DNA of 27,538 nucleotides from JAWLAT01 sp041395325 (GTDB lineage Bacteria; Pseudomonadota; Gammaproteobacteria; Xanthomonadales; SZUA-5): the NCBI GenBank assembly GCA_041395325.1, contig JAWLAT010000043.1:1-27538 (forward strand), read 5' to 3'. The notes below the pieces were generated by a model. It was not told where the DNA came from, did no database searches, and worked only from the letters and a program-made list of their open reading frames with translations. This document shows, piece after piece, positions 7,801 through 15,679 of the stretch (position 1 is the first letter of the stretch; each line of letters opens with the position of its first letter). A program made the translations under genes and the position numbers.

Positions 7801-8097
7801 GACCCAGACCTGCCGGGTGCCGCTGTACTCGGCACTGAAGGCGATCTGCCGGCCATCCGGCGAGAATTTCGGAAACAGTTCCAGACCCGCGTGCGAGGTC
7901 AGCCGGCGCGCGGTGCCACCTTCGCGCGGCGCCACGTAAATGTCACCGGCATGGACGAAGGCGACGTGGGTGGCCGAGACATCCGGGTAGCGCAGCAGCA
8001 GGCTGCCCTGCGGGGACGCCTGTGCCTGCACGGTCGCCGACAGGCACAGCCCGGCACCCAGCAACCAGGCGGAAGAGAAAAACACGGATCGGGACAC
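4840..8097 (-). CDS. Exported tricorn-like S41 peptidase with beta-propeller and PDZ domains
   Basis: A very long (1085 aa) protein with the tricorn protease plan. After a signal peptide (hydrophobic core FFSSAWLLGAGLCLSA, likely cut after VQA) come two regions of PD40/WD40-like blades (about 30-330 and 330-690, for example SPDGRQIAFSAEY and SPDGRFLAYSDRK). These are followed by a core domain, a PDZ-like domain (about 770-850) and the S41 serine peptidase domain. Residues corresponding to the tricorn catalytic set are H750 (NAGHIYV), S973 (SSSGGDALPYYF) and E1033 (ENEGVAPD). The start is chosen as GTG 8097 because GGAG lies 6 nt upstream; an in-frame GTG at 8112 has no such site. An Asp/Lys-rich linker (about 555-585) separates propeller and core. 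The expected role is degradation of peptides in the periplasm or outside the cell, unlike cytoplasmic archaeal tricorn. Confidence 0.93.
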   Translation of the reverse strand: MSRSVFFSSAWLLGAGLCLSATVQAQASPQGSLLLRYPDVSATHVAFVHAGDIYVAPREGGTARRLTSHAGLELFPKFSPDGRQIAFSAEYSGTRQVWVIPTAGGEPRQLTYKTDIGPQPPRGGYDYRVLDWTPDGQQVLVRINTVAWDDRAGRPYLVPLDGSLPTPLAIPETGGGSLSPDGRQYVFTPIDREFRTWKRYRGGRAQEIWLFDRDSGISRQLTRNPATDNQPVWVGERIYFTSDRDYQLDLYAMGPDGGEPTQVTDLPDFDVLWPSGGPDAVVFEQAGALWLHQPSSGQTRQVVVQVPSDLPARQVRFAKVAGQIESFDLSPGGERAIFGARGELFSVPAKHGEIRNVSRTPSAREHSVTISPDGQQLAYLSDASGEYELYLRPSDGSGEARQLTRDGDIWRMPPVFSPDGRFLAYSDRKLRLRFVEIATGDTIEVDQTDRGGEITQYHWSADSRYLAYSLTGASGLGEVWLYDRLQGRKQRVSDPNFNAGDPAFDPLGRYLYFGSDRDYNLAFESVEFDYFYQRSRLLFAVALRDEVPSPMAPRSDEIAPPKAGDEDKGKDKAKATPTSSVEWDGLIGRTVKLEVPGGGYGSLLANEQGLFYLAGDGQGPAQLRFYGLESREAKKVADRIGAYALSANGKKLLLQQGQDYYIADAKAETQLGDKLPLDQMELRIDPPTEWAQMFRDGWRILRDWFYDAGMHGNDWEAVYSRYAALLPYVGSRTDLDYLFGEIAGEMNAGHIYVNRGDEPAIERKTGGLLGAEFSRDESGYFRFDKVFQGITGMAVYRAPLDQPGSRVKAGEYLIAVDGVDARSVRNPYQLLENKADRLVDLLVNDRPTPSGARKLRVTTLSSERDLRYLDWIESRRAEVDRLSGGRIGYVHLPNTAIEGNRELVRQLWPQINKDALIIDDRYNGGGFIPDRMIETLARKPLNYWSRRGLQPQATPFISHPGPKVMLINGLSSSGGDALPYYFRKLGLGKLIGTRTWGGLIGISGNPGLADGGQLLASTFRFLDTDNRWAVENEGVAPDIEVIDYPHLIGAGQDPSLEKAVEVLLEELAQQPPREVIAPPAPSDFR

Positions 8098-8502
8098 GAT
8101 CAACTCCAGCACGACAGCGAGCCCGCGAGTATAGGCGCGGCCAGCGGTGCGGACCCGTGCGAGAGGTTGGGGTGCTCGGCCTCACATCCGTATTCGCAAG
8201 GCGAGTGGCTGAGATGGCCAGACTGGCAGCCCGTCGCACCCCACCGACCCCATCAGCCAAACGCTTGTGACCAGCCTACTGACCCTGAGTGGGAGCGAGC
8301 TTGCTCGCGATCTTTTGAGTCTGTGGCGCGGGGAGAGCGCCAAGAGATCGCGAGCAAGCTCGCTCCCACACTGAGGTGGGGGACCATGGGCGCGAGATCC
8401 GCCGTGTTGCCGTCGACGGGATTCGGCTTGAGCGGAGGCAATACCGCGTCGGATCCCCGGTGTTCTTCTCGCCGCCGAAACTGGTGACGGCAGGCCTTTC
8501 GG
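8098..8502. other. Intergenic region carrying a REP doublet
   Basis: These 405 bases separate the 3' end of hrpB from the peptidase start; both genes are on the minus strand. It contains the inverted REP pair described separately. It also has a possible -10 box TATACT (8133-8128, minus strand) about 30 bp before the peptidase GTG, with no convincing -35. I see no protein-coding frame with a ribosome binding site. The stretch 8378-8502 holds nothing I can identify. Confidence 0.5.
8289..8369. repeat. Inverted REP doublet (REPIN/BIME-like)
   Basis: A 23-bp unit at 8289-8311 (starts GTGGGAGCGAG, ends GCTCGCGAT) is repeated exactly in inverted orientation at 8347-8369, with a 35-bp spacer. Each unit contains its own imperfect dyad (GCGAGC and GCTCGC around TT). 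The GTGGGAGCGAGCTTGCTCGC type is a well-known REP family in Pseudomonas and relatives. Such pairs are intergenic and mobilised by RAYT (TnpA-REP) transposases. No RAYT gene is in this window. Paired units can also form a long cruciform or mRNA 3' hairpin that would protect or end the hrpB transcript. Confidence 0.9.
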
Positions 8503-10968
8503 CTACCGCCTTGGCTTGGCCCGCGCCGTCGCCACTGCGGTCCACGGATCGTCCGGCCAGGGGTGCTTGGGGTAGCGGCCCTTCAGTTCCTTGCGCACTT
8601 CCGGATAGGTGCGATCCCAGAAGCCGCGCAGATCGGCCGTCAGTTGAACCGGCCGACCGGCCGGGCTGAGCAGCTCCAGCAGCACCGGAACGCGTCCGCT
8701 GGCCACGCGCGGACCATCGGCCAGTCCGAACAGCTCCTGCAGCTTCACCGCCAGCACCGGCGCTTCGTTTTCGCGATAGCGCAGGCGCAGGCTGCGGCCG
8801 CTGGGTACCGTCAGCTGCGTGGGCGCTTCACGCTCGAGCAGTTGTCGCTGGGCATGATCCAGACGGCCTTCCAGCGCCTGGCGGAGCTTGCCGGTGTCCA
8901 GATCGCTCAGCTTGCGGGCGCCGGCCAGCCACGGCCCCAGCCAGTGCTCGATCTGCGCCACCAGCGCGGCATCGGCAAAGTCCGGCAGTCCCGCATCGGG
9001 CAACCAGTCGCGCAGGCTGCGAACGCGCAGCAACCACTGCCGCAAGGCGGCATCGAAGGGCCAGCCCGCCGGCCCCAGCTCGGCCAGGCCCTGCAGCAGC
9101 GCCGGCACCACGGCGTCTTCCGGCTGGATCGGCACGACTCGCCGCTCCAGCACGAAGCGACCGACGCGCGTCTGCACGCTCGCCTCGACGCTGCCGCTGG
9201 CGCGATCGAAGCGCAGCACGCGCTCGGTTTGCGCGCGGGCGGCCACCCAGGCATTGGCCCAACCGGCATCGACCGCCGCCGCCCGGCGAATGCGCAGGTC
9301 GGCGCCGCGGCCGCTCAGGTCAAAGGCGACCAGCCAGGCCGCGCCGGCCAGCGTTTCGCTGTCGGGCAGCTGCGCCTGCTGGCCCTGCAGCAAGCGATAG
9401 CGACCGCCACTGCCGCGCTGCGCCAGTCGGTCCGGCCAGGCCAGCGCCAGCAACTCGCCGAGCAGGGCCGGATCGGTGTGGGTCGGCGGCGGCTGCGCCA
9501 CGCGCAGGCGCCGGCGCCATTGCCGCGCCAGCTGTTCCAACGCCTGCAGGGCACGGTCGCTGGCACTGCGCTGGCCCCCGCGCCAGCGTTGCAGGGCCCG
9601 CCACCGCGGCAACAAATCGGGTTCATGGCGCTGCTCGGGCGACAAGGGATCGCGTGCGTCCAGCAGGGCCAGCAGATCGCAGGCCAGCGCTTGGTGCGGG
9701 CCGGCCTGCACGAGCATGGCCGCCAGCCGCGGATGGGTGCCGCTGTCGGCCAGTTGCCGGCCGAGCGTCGTGATTCGCTCCTGCGCATCGAGTGCGCCCA
9801 ATCCCAGCAGCAGATCGCGGGCCTGCGCCAGCGCCCCGGGCGGCGGCGCATCCAGCCAGCGCAGGGGACCACCCCACAGCGCCAGCTGCAGCGCCAGATC
9901 AGCCAGATCGGCCGACAGCATTTCCGGTCGACGGGCCAGGTCCAGGCGTTCCTCGGCCGCCCACAGCCGCAGACAACGTCCTGGTCCGAGACGGCCAGCG
10001 CGGCCGGCACGCTGGGTGGCGCTGTCCTCGCTGATTCGCACCGTCACCAGATGACTCATCCCGCGCTGCGGGTCGAAGCGCGGCTCCCGCGCCAGGCCGC
10101 TGTCGATGACGTTGCGCACACCCGGCACGGTGAGGCTGGACTCGGCCACATTGGTCGCCAGGATCAGGCGCCGTCGCGGCGCGGCCTGCAGCACCGCGGC
10201 TTGCTGTTCCAGCGCCAGTTCGCCATGCAGCGGCAACAGATCCATCTCGCGCGTCAGCGACAGACCTTCGAGCGCGCGCCGGCAGCGTTCGATTTCGGCC
10301 TTGCCGGGCAGAAAGACCAGCACATCGCCGTCGCTGTCCGGCAACAGCGCTGCACAGGCGCGGCGCACCTGGGCCGGCAGGGGCTCGTCACGCAAGGGCG
10401 ACTGCTGTTCGATGTGCACCGGAAAGCTGCGGCCGGGACTGCTGACCCGCTGCGCCGGCAACCAGTCGGCCAGCCGCTGCCCGTCCAATGTCGCGCTCAT
10501 CAGCAACAGCCGCAGATCCGGGCGCAGTTCGGCCTGTGCCTCCAGCGCCAGCGCCAGACCCAGATCGCCCTGCAGATGCCGCTCATGGAATTCGTCGAAC
10601 AGGATGGCCGCCACGCCAGGCAGCTCCGGGTCGCGCTGGATCATCCGCGCCAGCAGGCCTTCGGTGAGCACCTCGATCCGAGTGCTCGGTCCGCAGCGCA
10701 CGTCGAAGCGGATCCGGTAGCCGACGGTCTCGCCCACCAGTTCACCGAGCGAGCGGGCCATCTGTTCGGCCGCGGCCCGCGCTGCCAGGCGCCGTGGTTC
10801 CAGCAGCAGGATACGGCCACCCTGGACCCACGGCTGATCAAGCAGCGCCAGTGGCACCCGCGTGGTCTTGCCGGCGCCCGGCGGCGCTTCGAGCACCACG
10901 CGCGGCTGCTCGGCCAGCACCTGCAGCAGTTCCGGCAGGACGGCATCAATGGGCAGGGAGATCGACAT
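8503..10968 (-). CDS. hrpB: ATP-dependent helicase HrpB
   Basis: DEAH/RHA-family helicase of 821 aa, the normal length for HrpB. The Walker A motif APPGAGKTTR is at 28-37, motif II is DEFH (125-128, in LFDEFHERH), motif III is SAT (158-160) and motif VI is QRAGRAGR (319-326). The HrpB-specific C-terminal region follows, ending GRYPKHPWPDDPWTAVAT, which is highly typical of the family. It is a cytoplasmic RNA-dependent-ATPase-type protein; its physiological role is still poorly defined. A long plus-strand open frame over the same DNA is a shadow. HrpB and ubiK are divergent with 198 bp between them. Confidence 0.97.
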   Translation of the reverse strand: MSISLPIDAVLPELLQVLAEQPRVVLEAPPGAGKTTRVPLALLDQPWVQGGRILLLEPRRLAARAAAEQMARSLGELVGETVGYRIRFDVRCGPSTRIEVLTEGLLARMIQRDPELPGVAAILFDEFHERHLQGDLGLALALEAQAELRPDLRLLLMSATLDGQRLADWLPAQRVSSPGRSFPVHIEQQSPLRDEPLPAQVRRACAALLPDSDGDVLVFLPGKAEIERCRRALEGLSLTREMDLLPLHGELALEQQAAVLQAAPRRRLILATNVAESSLTVPGVRNVIDSGLAREPRFDPQRGMSHLVTVRISEDSATQRAGRAGRLGPGRCLRLWAAEERLDLARRPEMLSADLADLALQLALWGGPLRWLDAPPPGALAQARDLLLGLGALDAQERITTLGRQLADSGTHPRLAAMLVQAGPHQALACDLLALLDARDPLSPEQRHEPDLLPRWRALQRWRGGQRSASDRALQALEQLARQWRRRLRVAQPPPTHTDPALLGELLALAWPDRLAQRGSGGRYRLLQGQQAQLPDSETLAGAAWLVAFDLSGRGADLRIRRAAAVDAGWANAWVAARAQTERVLRFDRASGSVEASVQTRVGRFVLERRVVPIQPEDAVVPALLQGLAELGPAGWPFDAALRQWLLRVRSLRDWLPDAGLPDFADAALVAQIEHWLGPWLAGARKLSDLDTGKLRQALEGRLDHAQRQLLEREAPTQLTVPSGRSLRLRYRENEAPVLAVKLQELFGLADGPRVASGRVPVLLELLSPAGRPVQLTADLRGFWDRTYPEVRKELKGRYPKHPWPDDPWTAVATARAKPRR

Positions 10969-11120
10969 GGATTGCTCGTGGCGGACTGGTCGGCGAGGGT
11001 AGATCCGCGACCGCGCGAGTGCCAGTCAGCATCAAATCGGGACCTCTTGCCGATCAGGAGGCAGATTAATCGGCCTGTACGTGCCGCCTTTTGCCGACAG
11101 ACGCCATCCCGACCCGCGGC

Positions 11121-11126
11121 TAGAAT
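11121..11126 (+). promoter_or_regulatory. Possible -10 box for ubiK-comM
   Basis: TAGAAT lies 41 bp before the ubiK ATG, in the 198-bp divergent region with hrpB. No good -35 is found at 16-18 bp, so this rests on the -10 match and position only. Confidence 0.3.
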
Positions 11127-11166
11127 GCCCCCATCACGGCATGACCGCCGGCCGCAGGAAATCCCG

Positions 11167-11412
11167 ATGATCGACATGCTCAAGCTCGACGAACTGGCCC
11201 GCCGCCTGGCCGGACTGGTGCCGGCCGATCTGCAAATGGCCCGGGATGATCTGGCGCAGAACTTCCGCGCCGCGCTGCAGGGCGGACTGCAGCGGCTGGA
11301 TCTGGTGACCCGCGAAGAGTTCGAGGTGCAGCGCGAGATCCTGCGCCGAACCCGCGAGAAGCTGGAGCGACTGGAAGCGCAACTGGCCGAGTACGAGCGC
11401 GAATCCGGCTAG
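11167..11412 (+). CDS. ubiK: UbiK-family ubiquinone biosynthesis accessory factor
   Basis: Small (81 aa) BMFP/YqiC-type protein. It has an N-terminal amphipathic segment (LDELARRLAGLVPADLQMARDD), a NFRAALQGGLQRLDLVTREEF core, and a C-terminal coiled coil rich in Arg/Glu (EVQREILRRTREKLERLEAQ). UbiK is an accessory factor of the Ubi complex that promotes ubiquinone synthesis under aerobic conditions and binds lipid. The start chosen is the ATG at 11167, with AGGA about 8 nt upstream. A later ATG at 11176 is possible. ComM follows 61 bp downstream on the same strand, an arrangement that to my memory is common in gammaproteobacteria. Confidence 0.9.
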   Translation: MIDMLKLDELARRLAGLVPADLQMARDDLAQNFRAALQGGLQRLDLVTREEFEVQREILRRTREKLERLEAQLAEYERESG

Positions 11413-11473
11413 GCCAACGTCTTCGCCGAGCGGTCGGGCGCCGAGCGCCGACCCCGCCACCGGGACAACCAAC

Positions 11474-12985
11474 ATGAGCCACATTGCCGTGGTCCGCACG
11501 CGGGCCGCCGAGGGCGTTCATGCGCCCGCCGTCACCGTCGAGGTGCATCTGAGCGCCAGTCAGATCGCCGGCTTTTCGATCGTCGGCCTGCCCGAAGCCG
11601 AGGTGCGCGAGAGCCGTGACCGCGTCCGCGCCGCGTTGGCTTCATCGGCACTGGATTTCCCCTTCGGCCGCCTGACCGTCAATCTGGCGCCAGCCGATCT
11701 GCCCAAGGGCGGCGGCCGCTTCGACCTGGCCATCGCGCTGGGGATTCTGGCGGTGTCGGCACAGCTGCCCGCCGAGTGCCTGGTGGGCCGCGAGTTCTAC
11801 GGCGAACTGGGACTGACCGGCGAGTTGCGGGCGGTGCAGGGATTGTTGCCGGCAGTGCTGCAGGCCAGTTGGGCCGATCATGCGGTGATCGTGCCGACCG
11901 GCAACGCGGCCGAAGCCGGATTGGTGGCCAGTGCCACCGCACACGGCGCCGACTCGCTGCTGGCCGTGGTCGCCCATCTCAACGGCCAGGCCAGCCTACC
12001 CCGCTGCCAGCCACCCGCCGAGCTCAGCCGCGACGAGCAGGCGGCGGATCTACTCGATGTGCGCGGCCAGCCACAAGCGCGGCGAGCGTTGGAGATCGTC
12101 GCCGCGGGCGGACACCATCTGTTGCTGGTGGGGCCACCAGGGTCGGGCAAGACACTGTTGGCCAGCCGCCTCCCGGGCATCCTGCCGCCGCTGAGCGAGA
12201 CCGAAGCGCTGCAGGCGGCCGCGGTGGCTTCGGTGGCCGGGCAGCGCTTCGACCCACGCCGCTTTCGCTGCCGGCCCTTCCGCGCGCCCCACCACACCGC
12301 TTCGCCAGTGGCGCTGGCCGGTGGCGGCTCAATGCCGCGGCCGGGTGAAATCTCATTGGCCCATCACGGCGTGCTGTTTCTGGACGAGCTCACCGAATGG
12401 TCGCGGGCGACGCTGGAAGTGCTGCGCGAGCCGCTGGAATCGGGCCGCGTGATTGTTTCCCGCGCCGCCCACCAGGCCGAGTTCCCGTCAGCATTCCAGC
12501 TGGTGGCGGCGATGAACCCCTGCCCTTGTGGCTGGCTGGACGATCCTTCCGGCCGCTGTCGCTGCGGGCCAGATCAGGTGGCGCGCTACCAGAGCCGGAT
12601 TTCCGGGCCCTTGCTCGATCGCCTCGATCTGCAGCTACGAGTGCCGCGGCCGCCGGTCAGTGCGATTGATCCTTCCAGCCCGCCCGATGGCGAGGCCAGT
12701 GCCGTGGTTGCCGCGCGTGTCGCCAAAGCACGCCAGCGGCAACTGGATCGGCAAGGCTGTCTCAACAGCGGGCTGGGCACGCGCCAACTGGCCAGTCACG
12801 TGCCGCTGGGCGAACGCGAGCGGGCGCTGATGACCCGAGCGCTGGAACGGCTGGCGCTGTCGGCCCGCGGCCACCATCGGGTCCTGCGTGTGGCCCGCAC
12901 GATTGCCGACCTGGCCGGTGCCGAGCGCGTGGACAGCCGCCATCTGGCCGAGGCGTTGGGGTATCGGGGGCAGCAGGGGGCATAG
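11474..12985 (+). CDS. comM: YifB/ComM family Mg-chelatase-like AAA+ ATPase
   Basis: Protein of 503 aa with the full YifB/ComM plan: an N-terminal Lon-substrate-like domain (about 1-170, FSIVGLPEAEVRESRDRVRAA and NLAPADLPKGGGRFDL), an AAA+ Mg-chelatase domain with Walker A GPPGSGKT (220-227) and Walker B LFLDE (301-305), and a C-terminal helical domain (RTIADLAGAERV). A four-cysteine cluster (NPCPCGWL and GRCRCGP, C350/352/362/364) is typical. In naturally transformable bacteria ComM is a hexameric helicase that extends branch migration during integration of incoming DNA. The family is also widespread in species not known to be competent, so competence is not implied by this gene alone. Confidence 0.95.
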   Translation: MSHIAVVRTRAAEGVHAPAVTVEVHLSASQIAGFSIVGLPEAEVRESRDRVRAALASSALDFPFGRLTVNLAPADLPKGGGRFDLAIALGILAVSAQLPAECLVGREFYGELGLTGELRAVQGLLPAVLQASWADHAVIVPTGNAAEAGLVASATAHGADSLLAVVAHLNGQASLPRCQPPAELSRDEQAADLLDVRGQPQARRALEIVAAGGHHLLLVGPPGSGKTLLASRLPGILPPLSETEALQAAAVASVAGQRFDPRRFRCRPFRAPHHTASPVALAGGGSMPRPGEISLAHHGVLFLDELTEWSRATLEVLREPLESGRVIVSRAAHQAEFPSAFQLVAAMNPCPCGWLDDPSGRCRCGPDQVARYQSRISGPLLDRLDLQLRVPRPPVSAIDPSSPPDGEASAVVAARVAKARQRQLDRQGCLNSGLGTRQLASHVPLGERERALMTRALERLALSARGHHRVLRVARTIADLAGAERVDSRHLAEALGYRGQQGA

Positions 12986-13052
12986 CTGGAGCAGTTCCAG
13001 TGGCTGGTTCCAGTCGCCAGAAAAAGAAGCCCGCACGCCACTCCTCCCCTTG

Positions 13053-13067
13053 CACGACGCCGTCGTG
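13053..13067. other. Short hairpin between convergent comM and the response regulator gene
   Basis: CACGAC and GTCGTG are separated by three bases, in the 129-bp gap between convergent genes. The stem can be extended imperfectly (CCTTG with GGAGG). A TTCTTTTTC run appears on the minus strand about 25 nt further on, too far for a canonical intrinsic terminator. It is a possible shared transcript end, weakly supported. Confidence 0.25.
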
Positions 13068-13114
13068 GAGGGCGAGGCCAGAGGGTGCACTGTTGCTGCA
13101 GGAACGTCCCCTCC

Positions 13115-13723
13115 TTACAACCACCCCTTCTGCCGGGCCAGCCGATAGGCCTCTATGCGGTTGCTGGCGCCGAGCTTGCTGATCGATTCGGACAGGTAGT
13201 TGCGCACCGTGCCATGGCTGAGGTTCAGCCGCTGACCGATGTCCGGTGCCGACAGGCCTTCGCCGGCCAGACGCAGGACCTGCCGCTCGCGATCGGTCAG
13301 CGGGTCGGTCTCGCTCCAGGCCTCCACCGCGAGGGCCGGGTCGATGACCTTGCCGCCGCCATGGATTCGGCGGATGGCGTCGGCCAGCTGTTCGCTGGGC
13401 GCGTCCTTGAGCAGATAGCCGCGTGCGCCGGCATCCAGCGCACGACGCAGATAGCCGGCGCGGGCGAAGGTCGTCAGAATCAGCACGCGCGTGGGCAACT
13501 CCTGTTGCTGCACCCGCTGTGCCAGTTCCAGGCCGGTCCAGCCTGGCATTTCGATGTCGGTCACCAGCACGTCCGGCGGATCGCTGCGAACTTCGCGCCA
13601 GGCCTGTTCGCCGTCGCCACTCTGACCCACCACCACGAAATCGCTTTCCAGCGACAACAGCGTGGCCAGCGCGCCACGCAGCATGGTCTGGTCCTCGGCC
13701 AGATAGATGCGGATGGGCGTCAT
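13115..13723 (-). CDS. NarL/LuxR-type response regulator (DesR-like)
   Basis: Two-component response regulator of 202 aa. The receiver domain (1-120) has the acidic pocket E10/D11, phospho-acceptor D56 (DVLVTDIEMPG), T84/T85 and K106. The C-terminal LuxR-type HTH (about 138-198) includes LTDRERQVLRLAGEGLSAPD and HGTVRNYLSESISKLGASNR. Partner of the kinase directly upstream: the ATG overlaps the kinase stop as ATGA. Upstream frame extension exists but gives unrelated low-complexity sequence, so the ATG at 13723 is the start. Likely target is its own ABC-exporter operon. Confidence 0.95.
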   Translation of the reverse strand: MTPIRIYLAEDQTMLRGALATLLSLESDFVVVGQSGDGEQAWREVRSDPPDVLVTDIEMPGWTGLELAQRVQQQELPTRVLILTTFARAGYLRRALDAGARGYLLKDAPSEQLADAIRRIHGGGKVIDPALAVEAWSETDPLTDRERQVLRLAGEGLSAPDIGQRLNLSHGTVRNYLSESISKLGASNRIEAYRLARQKGWL

Positions 13724-14868
13724 GTTTCGGCTTCCAGTGGTGCGGTGGACGGTGTCGCGCCTTCGCTGCGCAGCGGCAGACGGATCTGCAAGCGGGTCCC
13801 CTGGCCGCGGCGGGAATCGATCGCTACCTCGCCGTCCAATGCCTCGATGCGTTCGTGCAGGCCGCGCAGGCCGTTGCCAGGGTTGTCCGGGCTGGCACCA
13901 CCACGGCCATCGTCGCGAATCTGCAGGCAGGCCTGCACGGCATCGATCTGCAGGCTGACCTCGACCTGGCTGGCACGGGCATGTCGAACAATGTTGGTGG
14001 CCGCTTCGCGCAGGGCGAAGGCCAGCGCGGTTTCCACCGGGGGTGGCAGCGGTTCGTCGCTGAGGTCGGCCTGCAAGCGCAAGTCGGCCGCCTCGAACAA
14101 AAGCCGTACCCGGGCCAGTTCGGTGCGCAGCCCGGCTGCGCGTATTCCGGTCACGGCACTGCGAACCTGACTGAGGGTGTCGCGCGCGATGCGCTCCACT
14201 TCCGCGATTTCCTGGCGCGCCCGCAGCGGATCTCGCTCGGCCACGCGGCGAGCCACCTCGGCTTTCAGGGCGATCACGCTCAGGGTGTGGCCGAGCAGAT
14301 CGTGCAGGTCGCGGCCGATGCGTTCGCGCTCGGCCAGCCTGGCCAGGTTTTCCACTTCGACCTGGCTCAGCCGCAGGATGGCCTGTCGCCGACGGTGCTG
14401 ATGCTGGATGTGATTGCCGGCCGCGACGGCCATGCCAACGATCAGGGTGACGCCGTCCATGATTGGTGGCAGCTGCAGCCAACGACAGGCAGCGACGAAG
14501 GCCAGCAGCATGATGGCCACACTGACCAGCGCGACCGCTGCGCGTGATTGCAGGCCGGCGAAAGCGCAGGCGTAGATGATGAAGGTGTTGGCGCACCAGT
14601 TGTACGGCAACAGCATCAGGCCGAGCAGCGCGATCAACGCCGACAGCATCAGCTGGCGTGACTCGTGAGCCCACCAGGTGGCGAAGTACAACGGCAGGAA
14701 GGCCGCAATGGCCAGCACGGTGGGCAACAGGGGCACGGATTGCGCCGACGTCAGCCAGGGCATGGCCAGGAAACCCAGGTAGGCCAGCAGCCACAACGGC
14801 AGCAGGCCCAGCCCCTCGACGTCCGGGAACAACCGGCCGCGGGGATCCCAGGGACTTCGTACCCTCAT
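13720..14868 (-). CDS. Sensor histidine kinase, DesK/HisKA_3 type
   Basis: Membrane kinase of 382 aa. About five hydrophobic helices lie between 18 and 155 (LLPLWLLAYLGFLAM through TLIVGMAVAAG), with almost no extracytoplasmic loop, as in DesK-like sensors that sense the membrane itself. Then comes a HisKA_3 dimerisation domain with phospho-acceptor H189 (RDLHDLLGHTLSVIALK), and an HATPase domain with N-box N292 (REAATNIVRHA), G1 DDGRGG (319-324) and G2 GNGLRGLHER. The ATG at 14868 has GGAG 6 nt upstream and overlaps the permease stop (ATGA). Its signal is unknown; damage by a compound exported by the neighbouring ABC system is a reasonable guess. Confidence 0.93.
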   Translation of the reverse strand: MRVRSPWDPRGRLFPDVEGLGLLPLWLLAYLGFLAMPWLTSAQSVPLLPTVLAIAAFLPLYFATWWAHESRQLMLSALIALLGLMLLPYNWCANTFIIYACAFAGLQSRAAVALVSVAIMLLAFVAACRWLQLPPIMDGVTLIVGMAVAAGNHIQHQHRRRQAILRLSQVEVENLARLAERERIGRDLHDLLGHTLSVIALKAEVARRVAERDPLRARQEIAEVERIARDTLSQVRSAVTGIRAAGLRTELARVRLLFEAADLRLQADLSDEPLPPPVETALAFALREAATNIVRHARASQVEVSLQIDAVQACLQIRDDGRGGASPDNPGNGLRGLHERIEALDGEVAIDSRRGQGTRLQIRLPLRSEGATPSTAPLEAET

Positions 14869-15632
14869 TTCACGCTCCGTTGCAGCGCTCGTGCCGCCAG
14901 ACTGGCGAAGACCAGCGTGAACAGCAACAGCATGGCCACATGACGCCAGACCACCACCTCGATCTGCCCGCTGGCGGCCAGGCTCAACTGACCCAGATGG
15001 TACGCCGGCAGGGCGTAGGCCAGCTTTTGCAGCACGGTCGGCATCAGGAACAGCGGGAACCACAGTCCGGACAGCGCGCCCATCGGCAAATAGATCAGGT
15101 TGACCCAGCCGGCGGCACTGCGGGCGCGCGCCAGCGAGCCAATCAACAGGCCCAACGCGCAGAAGGGCAGCGTCCCGAGCACCAGCACCAGGCCCAGCAG
15201 CATCCAGGCCGACGGCGGCAGGCGCACGCCGCCAGCGACAAAGGCCAGCGTGCTGAGCAGCAGGAAGATGATCACCGCAAAGACCAGACTCATGCCGATG
15301 CGCGCCAGCAGCAGCGCACCGGTCGGCAGCGGTGATACGCGCTTGAGGTCCAGCCAGCCGGCCTCGCGTTCGCTCGCCAGCGCAGCGCCGAAGCCGAACA
15401 GGGCCGGCCCGATCACCCCAAAGGTGCCGTAGGTGGCAAAGAACCAGGTGGTGCCATCGAAGCTGCCGCGGTGCGGCATCAGCAGGCCGAACAGCGCGTA
15501 GAAGCCCAGGGGAAAGCACAACGAAGGAATGACGAAGCCCGGCTGACGAAAGGTCTTCTTCAGTTCGGCCACAAACTCGGCCCAGTAGATCGGCCACAGC
15601 GACGGTGCGGTGATGACGGTTGCGTTGGACAT
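14865..15632 (-). CDS. ABC transporter permease (ABC-2 type)
   Basis: Permease of 255 aa with about six membrane segments: PGFVIPSLCFPLGFYALFG, TWFFATYGTFGVIGPALFGF, IGMSLVFAVIIFLLLSTLAF, WMLLGLVLVLGTLPFCALGL, NLIYLPMGALSGLWFPLF and HVAMLLLFTLVFASLAARAL. The ABC-2 fold fits an exporter of drugs, peptides or lipids. The start at 15632 (MSNATVITAPS) is chosen because GGAG lies 5 nt upstream; an in-frame ATG 48 bp earlier has no such site. It lies between the ATPase gene (47-bp gap) and the kinase (ATGA overlap). Confidence 0.9.
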   Translation of the reverse strand: MSNATVITAPSLWPIYWAEFVAELKKTFRQPGFVIPSLCFPLGFYALFGLLMPHRGSFDGTTWFFATYGTFGVIGPALFGFGAALASEREAGWLDLKRVSPLPTGALLLARIGMSLVFAVIIFLLLSTLAFVAGGVRLPPSAWMLLGLVLVLGTLPFCALGLLIGSLARARSAAGWVNLIYLPMGALSGLWFPLFLMPTVLQKLAYALPAYHLGQLSLAASGQIEVVVWRHVAMLLLFTLVFASLAARALQRSVK

Positions 15633-15679
15633 GACGACTCCAGGCAGCTTTCGGGCAGCTTTCGGTTCTGGGTGAGGCA

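Noticed and set aside
5848..8487. Long plus-strand frames across the peptidase gene
   Set aside because: They are antisense to a clear multi-domain protein and have shadow composition (Gln, His, Arg, Val).
8481..8489. Further copy of TGGTGACGG near the hrpB end
   Set aside because: It is a single isolated 9-mer far from the element; chance occurrence is likely in GC-rich DNA of this length.
8563..11166. Very long plus-strand open frame reading into ubiK
   Set aside because: It lies antisense to hrpB, is rich in Gln/Arg/His/Ala without domain features, and only its last 81 codons are a real gene. It is a shadow frame of a GC-rich gene.
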